Positions 16,634 through 24,600 of a DNA stretch of 64,000 nucleotides are shown here, in pieces. A program made the translations under genes and the position numbers. Position 1 is the stretch's first letter. Every line of letters starts with the position of its first letter. The notes beneath the pieces are model-generated. The model was not told the DNA's origin, ran no database searches, and worked only from the letters and a program-made list of their open reading frames with translations. Source of the stretch: Cryobacterium breve (lineage in GTDB: Bacteria; Actinomycetota; Actinomycetes; Actinomycetales; Microbacteriaceae); the NCBI RefSeq assembly GCF_004402375.1, contig NZ_SOGJ01000010.1, positions 1 through 64,000 of the forward strand, read 5' to 3'.

Positions 16634-16755
16634 CCGGTGCGCATTCGTCTGGTGCAGACGCAACCGGTGCAGACGCGACCGGTGCGCATTCGTCTGGTGC
16701 AGACGCGACCGGCGCGCATTCGACAACTGCAGATGCGACCGGTGCGGATGCGACT
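16634..16755. repeat. 15-bp-phased tandem repeat at a gene 3' end
   Basis: The 26-mer starting at 16636 (ggtgcgcattcgtctggtgc...) recurs exactly at 16681 (45-bp period) and degenerately at 16711 (30-bp period), within about eight 15-bp subunits. It abuts the TAG stop of the SepX/GlpR-like gene. Reading through that stop, the minus-strand frame stays open for about 44 further codons. Confidence 0.85.
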
Positions 16756-17794
16756 AGCCGACGGCGCGGCGACGGCGCAGCACGTCGTCGAGGTCGCTCA
16801 TGCCGGGCGCGGTGTCGCCGACGACCCCCATCGACGCGAACCGGCTCGCGGCAGGCGCGGCGAGCGGCGCCGCGGCAGGCGCGGCAGGCGCGGCAGCAGG
16901 CGCCGCGACCGTCACACGTTTCAGAGGGGTGACCGCGACCTCGAGGGCCGCGGCGCGGCGGGCGAGTTCAGCCTCGGCGGCAACCCGGCGCAGTTCGGCG
17001 GAGGCGTCCACAGATGCCATCGCTGCCTGGGCGACGGATCCGCGCGACAGATGCATCGGCCGTGGCAACGGGAGCGGCGTCCAGCTCGAGGCGACGACGG
17101 GCGTCTCATCCAGCTGAACCGGCTCGAACTTCTGACCAACCCGCACGTGAGTCTTGACCCCGGACCCGGCGGCCGCCGCCAACCGGTTGGCCCGGCGTGC
17201 CGTGCGCGCCAGTCGGGAGAGGGCGCCGAAAGCGAGGGTGGAAACGACCAAACCGCTGACCAGGGCCGTCCAGGCTCCACCGGTCGCCACCGCGACGATC
17301 CCAGTGACGAAGAGCACAGTGCCGACCAGAAGGGTGAGTGAAGTCAGCGCGCGCACCCGACGCAGGCGACGGCCACGCTCGGCCGCCGCAGACAGGGTAG
17401 ACCCGGACGCCGCGATCTGAGTGCGCACTGTGGCAGCCTGGGCTGCAACGGCCTGTGCGGCGGCGGCACGGTTCGCAGCCGCCAGGGCTGCGGCCGACCG
17501 CCGGGCGGCTACCGCGGCATCCGTCACGGCCTTGGCCTCGGCGCGGGCGTCGTCCTCGGCCTGGGCCAGCAGCTTGCGTTGGGTCATCACGGTGCGAGCG
17601 TTCGCTTCGAGACGCACCTGCTGCGGCACCTCGGACGTTTCGGCGAGAATGCGCATGGTCTGCTGCAGCCGCACGGCGTTGCGCTCGGTGGCCAGATACT
17701 GGCGTCGGCGCGCCCAGGTCGGCATGAGGTAGGTCACCCACAAGGCAGCGGCAACCGCAATCATCACTCCCCCGCCGAGAACCTCGCTACTCAT
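16754..17794 (-). CDS. SepX/GlpR-like actinobacterial cell-division membrane protein
   Basis: 346 residues. An N-terminal membrane helix (about 8-26) is followed by a conserved cationic segment (TWARRRQYLATERNAVRLQQTM), a long alanine-rich coiled-coil (about 60-140), a membrane hairpin (about 149-190), and an Ala/Pro-rich cytoplasmic tail ending in DDVLRRRRA. Topology, length and position beside a RimJ-like acetyltransferase and galU match the division-site protein called SepX in Streptomyces and GlpR in Corynebacterium. The MoeA/gephyrin-like partner Glp, usually encoded here, is absent. Family call by context plus topology; moderately sure. Confidence 0.68.
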   Translation of the reverse strand: MSSEVLGGGVMIAVAAALWVTYLMPTWARRRQYLATERNAVRLQQTMRILAETSEVPQQVRLEANARTVMTQRKLLAQAEDDARAEAKAVTDAAVAARRSAAALAAANRAAAAQAVAAQAATVRTQIAASGSTLSAAAERGRRLRRVRALTSLTLLVGTVLFVTGIVAVATGGAWTALVSGLVVSTLAFGALSRLARTARRANRLAAAAGSGVKTHVRVGQKFEPVQLDETPVVASSWTPLPLPRPMHLSRGSVAQAAMASVDASAELRRVAAEAELARRAAALEVAVTPLKRVTVAAPAAAPAAPAAAPLAAPAASRFASMGVVGDTAPGMSDLDDVLRRRRAVG

Positions 17795-17801
17795 AGTTTC
17801 T

Positions 17802-17807
17802 AAGGTA
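17802..17807 (-). promoter_or_regulatory. -10 hexamer TACCTT, leaderless start
   Basis: On the minus strand TACCTT ends 7 nt before the ATG at 17794; no Shine-Dalgarno sequence lies between. The gene therefore appears to have its own promoter rather than depending on the acetyltransferase gene upstream. Confidence 0.4.
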
Positions 17808-17866
17808 GGAGGGGCACGGCGTTGCGGGGATGATTACCGAGGGTGTGTCACGGCCAATTACCAGTC

Positions 17867-18526
17867 TCACCGGTCAGTCACCGTCAACGGATGCGCCGCG
17901 GCCGTCCGATCGACGTCCGTCACCCGGGCAGCGTCAGCCGGCACCTGGCCCGACTTCCACCGGCGCAGCACACCCTGACGCACTTCTTCGGCCACCAGAC
18001 CGAAACAGAAGTGGTCGCGCCAGTCACCGTTGATGTGGATGAACCGGCGGCGCAGGCCCTCGTAGCGAAAGCCGAGCTTTTCCACGACCCGCAGCGACGG
18101 CACGTTCTCGGGACGGATGCAGATCTCCATTCGGTGCAGCTCCAACTGGCCGAAGCAGTAGTCGGTGGCCAGCGCCACAGCCGTCGGCGTGATCGCCTTG
18201 CCCGCGAATTCCTCGCCCACCCAGTACCCGATGGTGGCCGACGACAGCGAGCCCCAGGTGATCGAGGAGACGTTGAGCTGACCGGCCAGTTCGCCGTCGT
18301 ATTCGATCACGAACGGCAGCCCGCTGCCGGTGCGCGCGTGCGCGAGCAGGCTTCGGATGCTGGAACGCGTGTCGAAGGACATCGGCGCGTAGGGGCTCGT
18401 GGCCTCCCAGGTGCGCAGCCAGCTTCGGTTCTCCATCAGGGAGTGCTCGAGGTTCCTGTCGTCGCGCAACCGGATCGGCCGCAAAGTGACCGGCCCGTCA
18501 TGAAGCGTCGGTAGTGCGATCGCCAC
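17867..18526 (-). CDS. GNAT N-acetyltransferase, RimJ/RimL type
   Basis: A 219-residue GNAT acetyltransferase of the ribosomal-protein-serine/alanine acetyltransferase group. The fold is visible from VTLRPIRLRDD at the N-terminus through IGYWVGEEFAGKAITPTAVAL (acetyl-CoA loop) to RPENVPSLRVVEKLGFRYEG. Substrate not predictable: the family includes N-terminal protein acetylation and resistance enzymes. GTG start. In other Actinobacteria this gene sits in the same cluster with the SepX/GlpR gene and galU. Confidence 0.87.
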   Translation of the reverse strand: MAIALPTLHDGPVTLRPIRLRDDRNLEHSLMENRSWLRTWEATSPYAPMSFDTRSSIRSLLAHARTGSGLPFVIEYDGELAGQLNVSSITWGSLSSATIGYWVGEEFAGKAITPTAVALATDYCFGQLELHRMEICIRPENVPSLRVVEKLGFRYEGLRRRFIHINGDWRDHFCFGLVAEEVRQGVLRRWKSGQVPADAARVTDVDRTAAAHPLTVTDR

Positions 18527-18582
18527 AGTGTGCCCGTCTACTCAATCCCGTAATGGTGTTCCCTTAATGTAGCCGCACACTC

Positions 18583-19476
18583 CTACTCCAGGGTGGCGAC
18601 GAACTCGTGCAGCCACGGCCGCAGGTCGGGTCCAAGGTCTTCGCGGTCTACCGCGAGCTGAACGATGGCCTTGATGTAGTCGAGGCGGTCGCCCGTGTCG
18701 TAGCGGCGGCCGCGAAAGATGACACCGTACACGCCGCCAGTGGCATCCGGGCTCGCCGCCATCTCTTGCAGCGCGTCGGTGAGCTGGATCTCGTTTCCCT
18801 TGCCGGGCAGGGTGTGCTCGAGCACCTCGAACACATCGGGGCGCAGCACGTAGCGGCCGATGATGGCCAAGTTCGACGGGGCATCCGCCGCGTCCGGCTT
18901 CTCAACCAGTCCGGTCACCCGAACCACGTCGGGGTCGTCGGTCGGCTCGACTGCGGCGGCGCCGTAGAGGTGGATCTGTGAGGGATCGACTTCCATCAGG
19001 GCGATGACGCTCGTGTTGCGGTTGCCCTGCTCGGACAGCATCTTCGCGAGCAGCGGGTCGCGCTCGTCGATGATGTCGTCACCGAGTAGCACGGCGAAGG
19101 GCTCGTTGCCCACGTGCATTTTGGCCCGAAGCACCGCGTGCCCGAGACCCAGCGGGTCGCCCTGGCGCACGTAGTGGATGTCGGCGAGGTCGGTGGCGTG
19201 GTTGACCTTCGCGAGGCGGCTCTGGTCGCCCTTCTTCTTCAGGATCGCTTCAAGCTCGGTCATCCGGTCGAAATGGTTCTCCAGCGCGTTTTTGTTGCGA
19301 CCGGTGACCATCAGCACGTCGGTCAGGCCAGCTGACACGGCTTCCTCCACCACGTACTGGATTGCCGGCTTGTCGACGACCGGCAACATTTCCTTCGGCA
19401 TGGCTTTGGTTGCCGGAAGGAAGCGCGTGCCCAGTCCTGCAGCAGGAATGACGGCCTTGGTAATTGTTGTCCCCAT
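18583..19476 (-). CDS. galU: UTP-glucose-1-phosphate uridylyltransferase
   Basis: 297 residues. Makes UDP-glucose from UTP and glucose-1-phosphate for cell-wall glycans. Nucleotide-binding signature AVIPAAGLGTRFLPATKAMP, followed by EMLPVVDKPAIQYVVEEA, and further on RGRRYDTGDRLDY near the C-terminus. I chose the ATG at 19476, which places this motif at the usual distance from the N-terminus; the longer frame to 19524 would run into the divergent gene. Divergent from the formyl-THF cyclo-ligase gene with a 34-bp shared promoter region. Confidence 0.96.
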   Translation of the reverse strand: MGTTITKAVIPAAGLGTRFLPATKAMPKEMLPVVDKPAIQYVVEEAVSAGLTDVLMVTGRNKNALENHFDRMTELEAILKKKGDQSRLAKVNHATDLADIHYVRQGDPLGLGHAVLRAKMHVGNEPFAVLLGDDIIDERDPLLAKMLSEQGNRNTSVIALMEVDPSQIHLYGAAAVEPTDDPDVVRVTGLVEKPDAADAPSNLAIIGRYVLRPDVFEVLEHTLPGKGNEIQLTDALQEMAASPDATGGVYGVIFRGRRYDTGDRLDYIKAIVQLAVDREDLGPDLRPWLHEFVATLE

Positions 19477-19497
19477 GGTCCCTACGATATCGGCATC

Positions 19498-19503
19498 TAG
19501 GAT
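19498..19503 (+). promoter_or_regulatory. -10 hexamer TAGGAT, leaderless start
   Basis: TAGGAT ends 7 nt before the ATG at 19511. Confidence 0.45.
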
Positions 19504-19510
19504 GAGATAT

Positions 19511-20089
19511 ATGGACTCCGACATCGGTCATCGAAAGCGCGCGCTCCGCGCCGAGCTGCGGGAGCGCCGCCAGAACATGACTTCGGTGGAGCGGGATGCA
19601 GCCGCAGCCGGCCTCACCCAAAACCTGCAGAGCATCACCCTGGACCTCTCGGCCCGGTCGATTTCCTGTTACCTGTCGAGCCGCAACGAACCGGACACCC
19701 GGCCGTTCGTGAACTGGGCGGAGGCCCAGGGAATCCGTGTGCTGTTCCCGGTCTCCCGAGATGATGGCCTGCTCGACTGGACCGTGGGCGAAGACCAAAC
19801 CGAGTTCGAAGGCCTGTCAGGGGCCCCCGAGGCCGCCGGCAGCCTGCTGGGACCGATCGCGATCAATGACGTCGACCTGATCATCGTGCCCGCCGCCGCC
19901 ATCGACGCGTCCGGCCTGCGCATGGGCTGGGGTCGCGGCTACTACGACAAGACCCTCGGCTCGATGGATAAGTGCCCTCCGGTGTACGCCGTCGTCTTCG
20001 ACAACGAGTTCGTCGACGAGGTGCCCCGCGAGGTGCACGACCAGCCGGTCGACGGCCTGGTCACCCCCACGCGCATCATCGCGTTCTAA
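19511..20089 (+). CDS. 5-formyltetrahydrofolate cyclo-ligase
   Basis: 192 residues. Converts 5-formyl-THF to 5,10-methenyl-THF using ATP. N-terminal basic helix (HRKRALRAELRERRQNM), substrate region ISCYLSSRNEPDTRPF, and the C-terminal signature RMGWGRGYYDKTL. The start at 19511 is set by the -10 hexamer just upstream; an in-frame ATG at 19502 would lie within that hexamer. Classical actinobacterial neighbour of galU. Confidence 0.94.
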   Translation: MDSDIGHRKRALRAELRERRQNMTSVERDAAAAGLTQNLQSITLDLSARSISCYLSSRNEPDTRPFVNWAEAQGIRVLFPVSRDDGLLDWTVGEDQTEFEGLSGAPEAAGSLLGPIAINDVDLIIVPAAAIDASGLRMGWGRGYYDKTLGSMDKCPPVYAVVFDNEFVDEVPREVHDQPVDGLVTPTRIIAF

Positions 20090-20188
20090 CCTTCACCCAC
20101 TCCTCTTTTCCACAACTGCCCGTTCCACGAAAGCCATTTCACAATCGGAGATTCCGGCCCTCGAGCCGGTTCCCCCATCGGAGTTCCA

Positions 20189-20569
20189 GTGCCTACCTAT
20201 TCCTACCGCTGCACCGAGTGCGACACCGCGTTCGACATCCAGCAAGCCTTCACCGACAACACGCTCACCGATTGCCCCACCTGCGGTGGCAAGCTGCGCA
20301 AGGTCTTCTCATCGATCGGCGTGACCTTCAGCGGGTCCGGCTTCTACAGCAACGACGCCCGGTCAGATGCGAAGCGCTCCCTCGAGCGCTCGTCGAAGAC
20401 GTCGGACACGAAGTCCGAGACCAAGTCGGGCGACGCGGGTTCCAGCTCCTCCAGCTCCTCCAGTTCTTCCAGTGAGAAGTCCGCAGCCCCCACGAAGGAC
20501 AGCTCGGCCCCCGCGGCGAAGGCCACGGCCAGCAGCAGCACCTCCGCGCCCGCCACGAAGTCTTCATAA
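20189..20569 (+). CDS. FmdB-type zinc-ribbon protein with polyserine tract
   Basis: 126 residues. N-terminal zinc ribbon of the FmdB/CxxC_CxxC_SSSS family: CTEC (8-11) and CPTC (31-34) ligand pairs around a short hairpin, then VFSSIGVTFSGSGFYSND, the family tail that suggests binding to RNA or DNA. The second half is disordered, with an 11-serine run and Ala/Lys/Ser repeats. GTG start with CGGAG 5 nt upstream. Function of the family is not established. Confidence 0.88.
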   Translation: MPTYSYRCTECDTAFDIQQAFTDNTLTDCPTCGGKLRKVFSSIGVTFSGSGFYSNDARSDAKRSLERSSKTSDTKSETKSGDAGSSSSSSSSSSSEKSAAPTKDSSAPAAKATASSSTSAPATKSS

Positions 20570-20625
20570 CCCTCCACTCTCATCCTTCGCCTGTCCCGGC
20601 GCCGAAACACCACCGGAGTATCTCC

Positions 20626-21063
20626 ATGATTCAGGGCTTCAAAGAATTCATCATGCGCGGCAATGTCATCGAGCTGGCCGTCGCCGTGGTGATCGGTGCA
20701 GCGTTCACGGCGGTGGTCAAAGCCATCGTCACGGGCATTTTCAACCCGCTCATCGCGGCGATCTTCAATTCGGAGAGCCTGGCCGGCACTATGGTCGTTG
20801 AGCTTCCGGGCGGCGGGGAGCTGTCGTTCGGGATCGTGCTGGCCGCGGCCATCCAGTTCATGCTGGTCGCGGCCGTCGTCTATTTCGTCTTCGTGATGCC
20901 GCTCAACCACGTCAAGCACGCCCAGGAGCGCCGACGTGCAGCCGGGCTTCCCACCCCCACCGAGGCAGCCGCCCCGGAGACCGAACTCGATCTTTTGATG
21001 GAGATCCGCGACCTGCTGGCCTCCGGCGCCACCATCGAGCAGGGTCCGAAGCACACCCTTTAG
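20626..21063 (+). CDS. mscL: large-conductance mechanosensitive channel
   Basis: 145 residues. Opens under membrane tension during osmotic downshock. N-terminal amphipathic helix GFKEFIMRGNVIELAVAVVI leads into TM1; TM2 is about residues 66-90; a C-terminal cytoplasmic helix carries the basic RRRAAG cluster and a final acidic ETELDLLMEIRDLLAS helix. GGAG lies 7 nt before the ATG. 56 bp after the zinc-ribbon gene, probably one transcript; the FmdB-mscL pairing is common in Actinobacteria. Confidence 0.95.
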   Translation: MIQGFKEFIMRGNVIELAVAVVIGAAFTAVVKAIVTGIFNPLIAAIFNSESLAGTMVVELPGGGELSFGIVLAAAIQFMLVAAVVYFVFVMPLNHVKHAQERRRAAGLPTPTEAAAPETELDLLMEIRDLLASGATIEQGPKHTL

Positions 21064-21365
21064 CCGGGCGAGTCCCGACCGCACGGCGGGGCGCTCGCAC
21101 GCTGATTCCGCCCGGTCCTGTGGACGTGGGACACGACCGAGGCGCGGGCGGGTTGTGGCCAACTCAGGAGATACGTGCGGCCACGCCGAACATCCACTCT
21201 GGTTCCGCGCTGGTGCGTGACGGCCGGTGCGGGCGGGCGACGGATGTCCTGAGGTAGCCACACGAGCACGCTCGGCTCAGACCAAGCCGACTCAGTGCAG
21301 CCCGAGCCGACTCAATCCGCCCGACCCCCGGGAGAGTCAGGCAGTCGCGCAACGCCTGCGGCCTA
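21064..21365. other. 302-bp intergenic region, nothing recognised
   Basis: Between mscL and the candidate 3' tail of the helicase gene. No credible gene or RNA. Only a 10-bp direct repeat, agccgactca, at 21285 and 21305. Confidence 0.6.
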
Positions 21366-21660
21366 CTACCAGTGCGGCGGACGGTCCTGTCGAAGCCGGT
21401 CGTCGTTGACACCATGGGTTCCCGGTCCACCAGGCTTGGCAGGCACGATACCGCCCTCCTCGCGCAGGACCGGGGGATGTGGATTCGGGTCGGTGTCAGG
21501 GGCCGGCGTCAGTCGGGCGCGCCGCGAGATGCCGACCGACTTGACGACCGATTGCCGGGGTACGACGACCGCCGACGTCCGGGCCGCGGCGGATGCCGAC
21601 GTTCGGGGTTCGGGTTCGGCAGGACCGAGACGCGCGTCAGCCCCCACGGGTTCCCGACGC
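21366..21660 (-). other. candidate out-of-frame C-terminal tail of the helicase
   Basis: Beyond the helicase stop, a different minus-strand frame is open down to a TAG at 21366-21368. Its last residues, VNDDRLRQDRPPHW, look like the short conserved C-terminus I associate with this helicase family, preceded by a Pro/Ala-rich linker. If so, the helicase gene carries a frameshift (real or a sequencing error) near 21660-21750. No start codon or ribosome-binding site supports an independent gene. Confidence 0.42.
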
Positions 21661-24600
21661 TCAGACACCAGGTCGGCGCACCGTGCCGGATGGACCAGGC
21701 GCGGACGGACCATGCGGTGCCGAACCACGGGGCGCTGAGCCGCCGGCAGCTGGCGGCACCGCCACCCCAGCGAGGGCGGCCACCCGCGCGGCCACCGCAT
21801 CCGGGTTGCTGAACAGTTCGAAGCTGTGCACACGCAGATAGTGCCAACCGAGACGGCGCAGTACTTCGGGGCGGAGCCTCAGGGACTCGCGCAGGCTCGA
21901 CCGTCCGACGACGGCATCCGTTTCGACCACGACGGCGCGGCCCGCGTGCGAGCCGGCCAGGGCCAGCTTGCCGCGGTGCCCAAGCGACACGGTGAGGCCG
22001 AGCCGCTCGAGCCGGTGCGCCAGGTCGACCAGCATGGCCTCGCTCGCGTCGGGAACCTGTGCCTCGTTGCGGCGGGCCTCGGTCTCGCTGAGCACCTGGG
22101 AGAGAGCGAGGATGCCGTGACGCTGGCGGTCCGCATCGATGTCGGATGGGCGGAAGCAGGAGACGATGTCCATGGCACGGCGGGCGCGGGTCATGCCGAT
22201 GGCGAGGAGCCGTTCACCGCCCGGTTCGCCCAGTGATCCGAAGTTCGTCAAAAGCCGGCCATGCGGGGTGCGGCCGTAGCCGATGGAGAAGATCACGCGG
22301 TCGCGGCTCTGCGCCACGGCCTGCTCGAGAGTGAGCACCGTGAACGGCTCGGCGCGGTCTTTCAGGATGAAGTCGGAGAGGTCGGTGCGCTTGGAGAAGG
22401 CGGAGAGCACGGCCTGATGCACGCGCACGGAATGGCGCGCGCTGGCCGTGATCACCATGAGCGATTCCTTGGGGCGTTTGACGGCGTGGTCCATGACGAG
22501 TTCGACGACCTTGGCGACTTCGGCGTCGACACTCTCCACGGCCCCGGAGTCCGCGTCGGGCATGCCGTGCCCGCCGGCGACGTAGTTGATGGTGAGGCTG
22601 CCGTGGCCGAGGTAGCTCCCGGCCCACGGCAGGGAGTCGATCCGCCCGCCATAGAAACGGTGGTTGACCAGTTCCGCGAGGTCTTCGCCGCCGGCGCGGT
22701 AGCTGCGGGTGAGCGTGAGGGTCGGCAGCAGCTCGCCGAGCCGGGCGAGGGCCGAGTCGGCGTGCAGAGCGTCGACGTTGGTCTCCTGCGCCGCGCGTTC
22801 GTCGGCCGTGGCCGTGATGCCGGTCTCGAACGATGATGGCGTCTGCGTGACCGGGTCGCCGAACGCGACGATCTGTCGGCCGCGACGGATGGCGCCCACG
22901 TTCTCGGCCAGGGTTGTCGCACCGGCGTCGACGAGCAGCACGGTATCGAAGCTCATCAGGTCGTCCAGTCCCGCAACCTCATAGGGCGAGGCCAGCCAGA
23001 CCGGGGCGAGCACGCGGCCCAGATGCGGGGCGGCCTTGTGCAGTCGGGTCGGCGTGGCCCGGTCGGCGCGCAGCAGGCGCCTCAGGTTGTCGGCCTCTTC
23101 GGGCCAGTCGACAACACCGATCTTCCAGGTCTCGGAGAGCAGCCAGGCCAGCAGCTGCCCCGTGGTCGAGGCGTGAGCCTCGTCGACCAGGCGGAAGTCC
23201 GCTTCGAGCCGGTCGAGCACCTGGGTGTTCGCGTTCAGGAGGGCCTTGTCACCGCTGAGCATGGTTTCGAGAACGGACTGCCACCAGGCGAGCTCGAGCT
23301 CGTCGGCGACGTCTTTCTCGGACACATGCCGCTGGGCCAGGTCGGTCATCAGCGGATCGAGATTGTGCTCCCGCAGGGTGGCCAGCAGGGCGGTGCGTTC
23401 GTGAAGATTTGCGAGCACCTCACTCTCTGCGGCCAGCCCGGAGATGGCGTGGATCAGTTCCTTGACCGGGCGGTTCGACAGCTGGCGGGTCGTTCCGGCC
23501 GCGCCGAGCGGGATGTCGAGGCTCGCGAGGTCTTCGGAGACGCGCTGGTAGGCCACGTGCACATCCGAAATGCCCACCGGAACCTCGGGGGTGACACCAG
23601 CCACCACGAACCGCTGCCACAGGGTGCGCTGCTGTTGGATACGACGCAGGCTCTCGTTCATGTCGCTCACGTGCACGCCGGGGCGCAGGTACTCCACGGC
23701 GAGTTTGCGCAGGCGGCGGCGGTTGGCGCCTGTCATGTCGGGCGACTCCCGACGGGACGCGGTCGCCGTGATCAGTTCGGTCAGCGACCGGTCGAACACG
23801 GCGGGCTGGAACTTGTCGAGCGTTTCCCGGATGTCCAGCAGGAGGCGCAAGTACACACCGAGTTCGGCGATGGTTTCGAACGGGCGCAACCGGGTCTGGC
23901 CGACGAGTCCGGCGGCGCGCTCGAGCAGGCGGGGCAACTCGACCTGGTTGACGCGTTTGGCGAGCTGATGGGCTCCCGAGGCGTCGGCCGGGGAGGTGAA
24001 GGAGGCTCCGTACCAGGGCGAGTCGCCGGGTCCGTAGCGGAACTCGCCGAGCGCAGCGGCTTTGATCAGAGTGGCGGCGGCGAGTGGCCGGCCCTGGGCC
24101 AGACGCTCAAGCGCGTTGCGGTCAAGGCGGGCCGTGGTCGAAGGCGGGGACGGCAGCTGCGCGAGACGCGCCAGCTCGCCGAGGGCGTCGAGCACGGACA
24201 CCCCGAGGGCCGGGTCGCGCCGGGTGAGCGCCGACCGGTAGTCGAGCAGCACCTTGCGCAGGCGCACGAGCGCGTCATCCACGTCGCCGACCATGGGCTG
24301 GGTGGCCTTCTCGTTGCGGGTGATCGACTGGATCAGGTCCCGGCGCAGGGTGCGTGGGGTCACGGCGACCCCGGGCAACCCGACCTGCACCAGGCGGTGT
24401 GCGATGCCGTCGAGGCTGGAGCGGCGGGCGCTGACCACGAGCACGCGCTTGTGCTGCGCGATGAGCGAGCCGATCGCGTTCACGATTGTCTGAGTGCCGC
24501 CTGTCCCGGGGAGCGTCTTGACGACCAGGGAGTTGCCCGCCGCGATCTGCGCGACAACGTTCTCCTGCTCGGAGTCGGCGTCGAGCAGCAGGGTGTCGGT

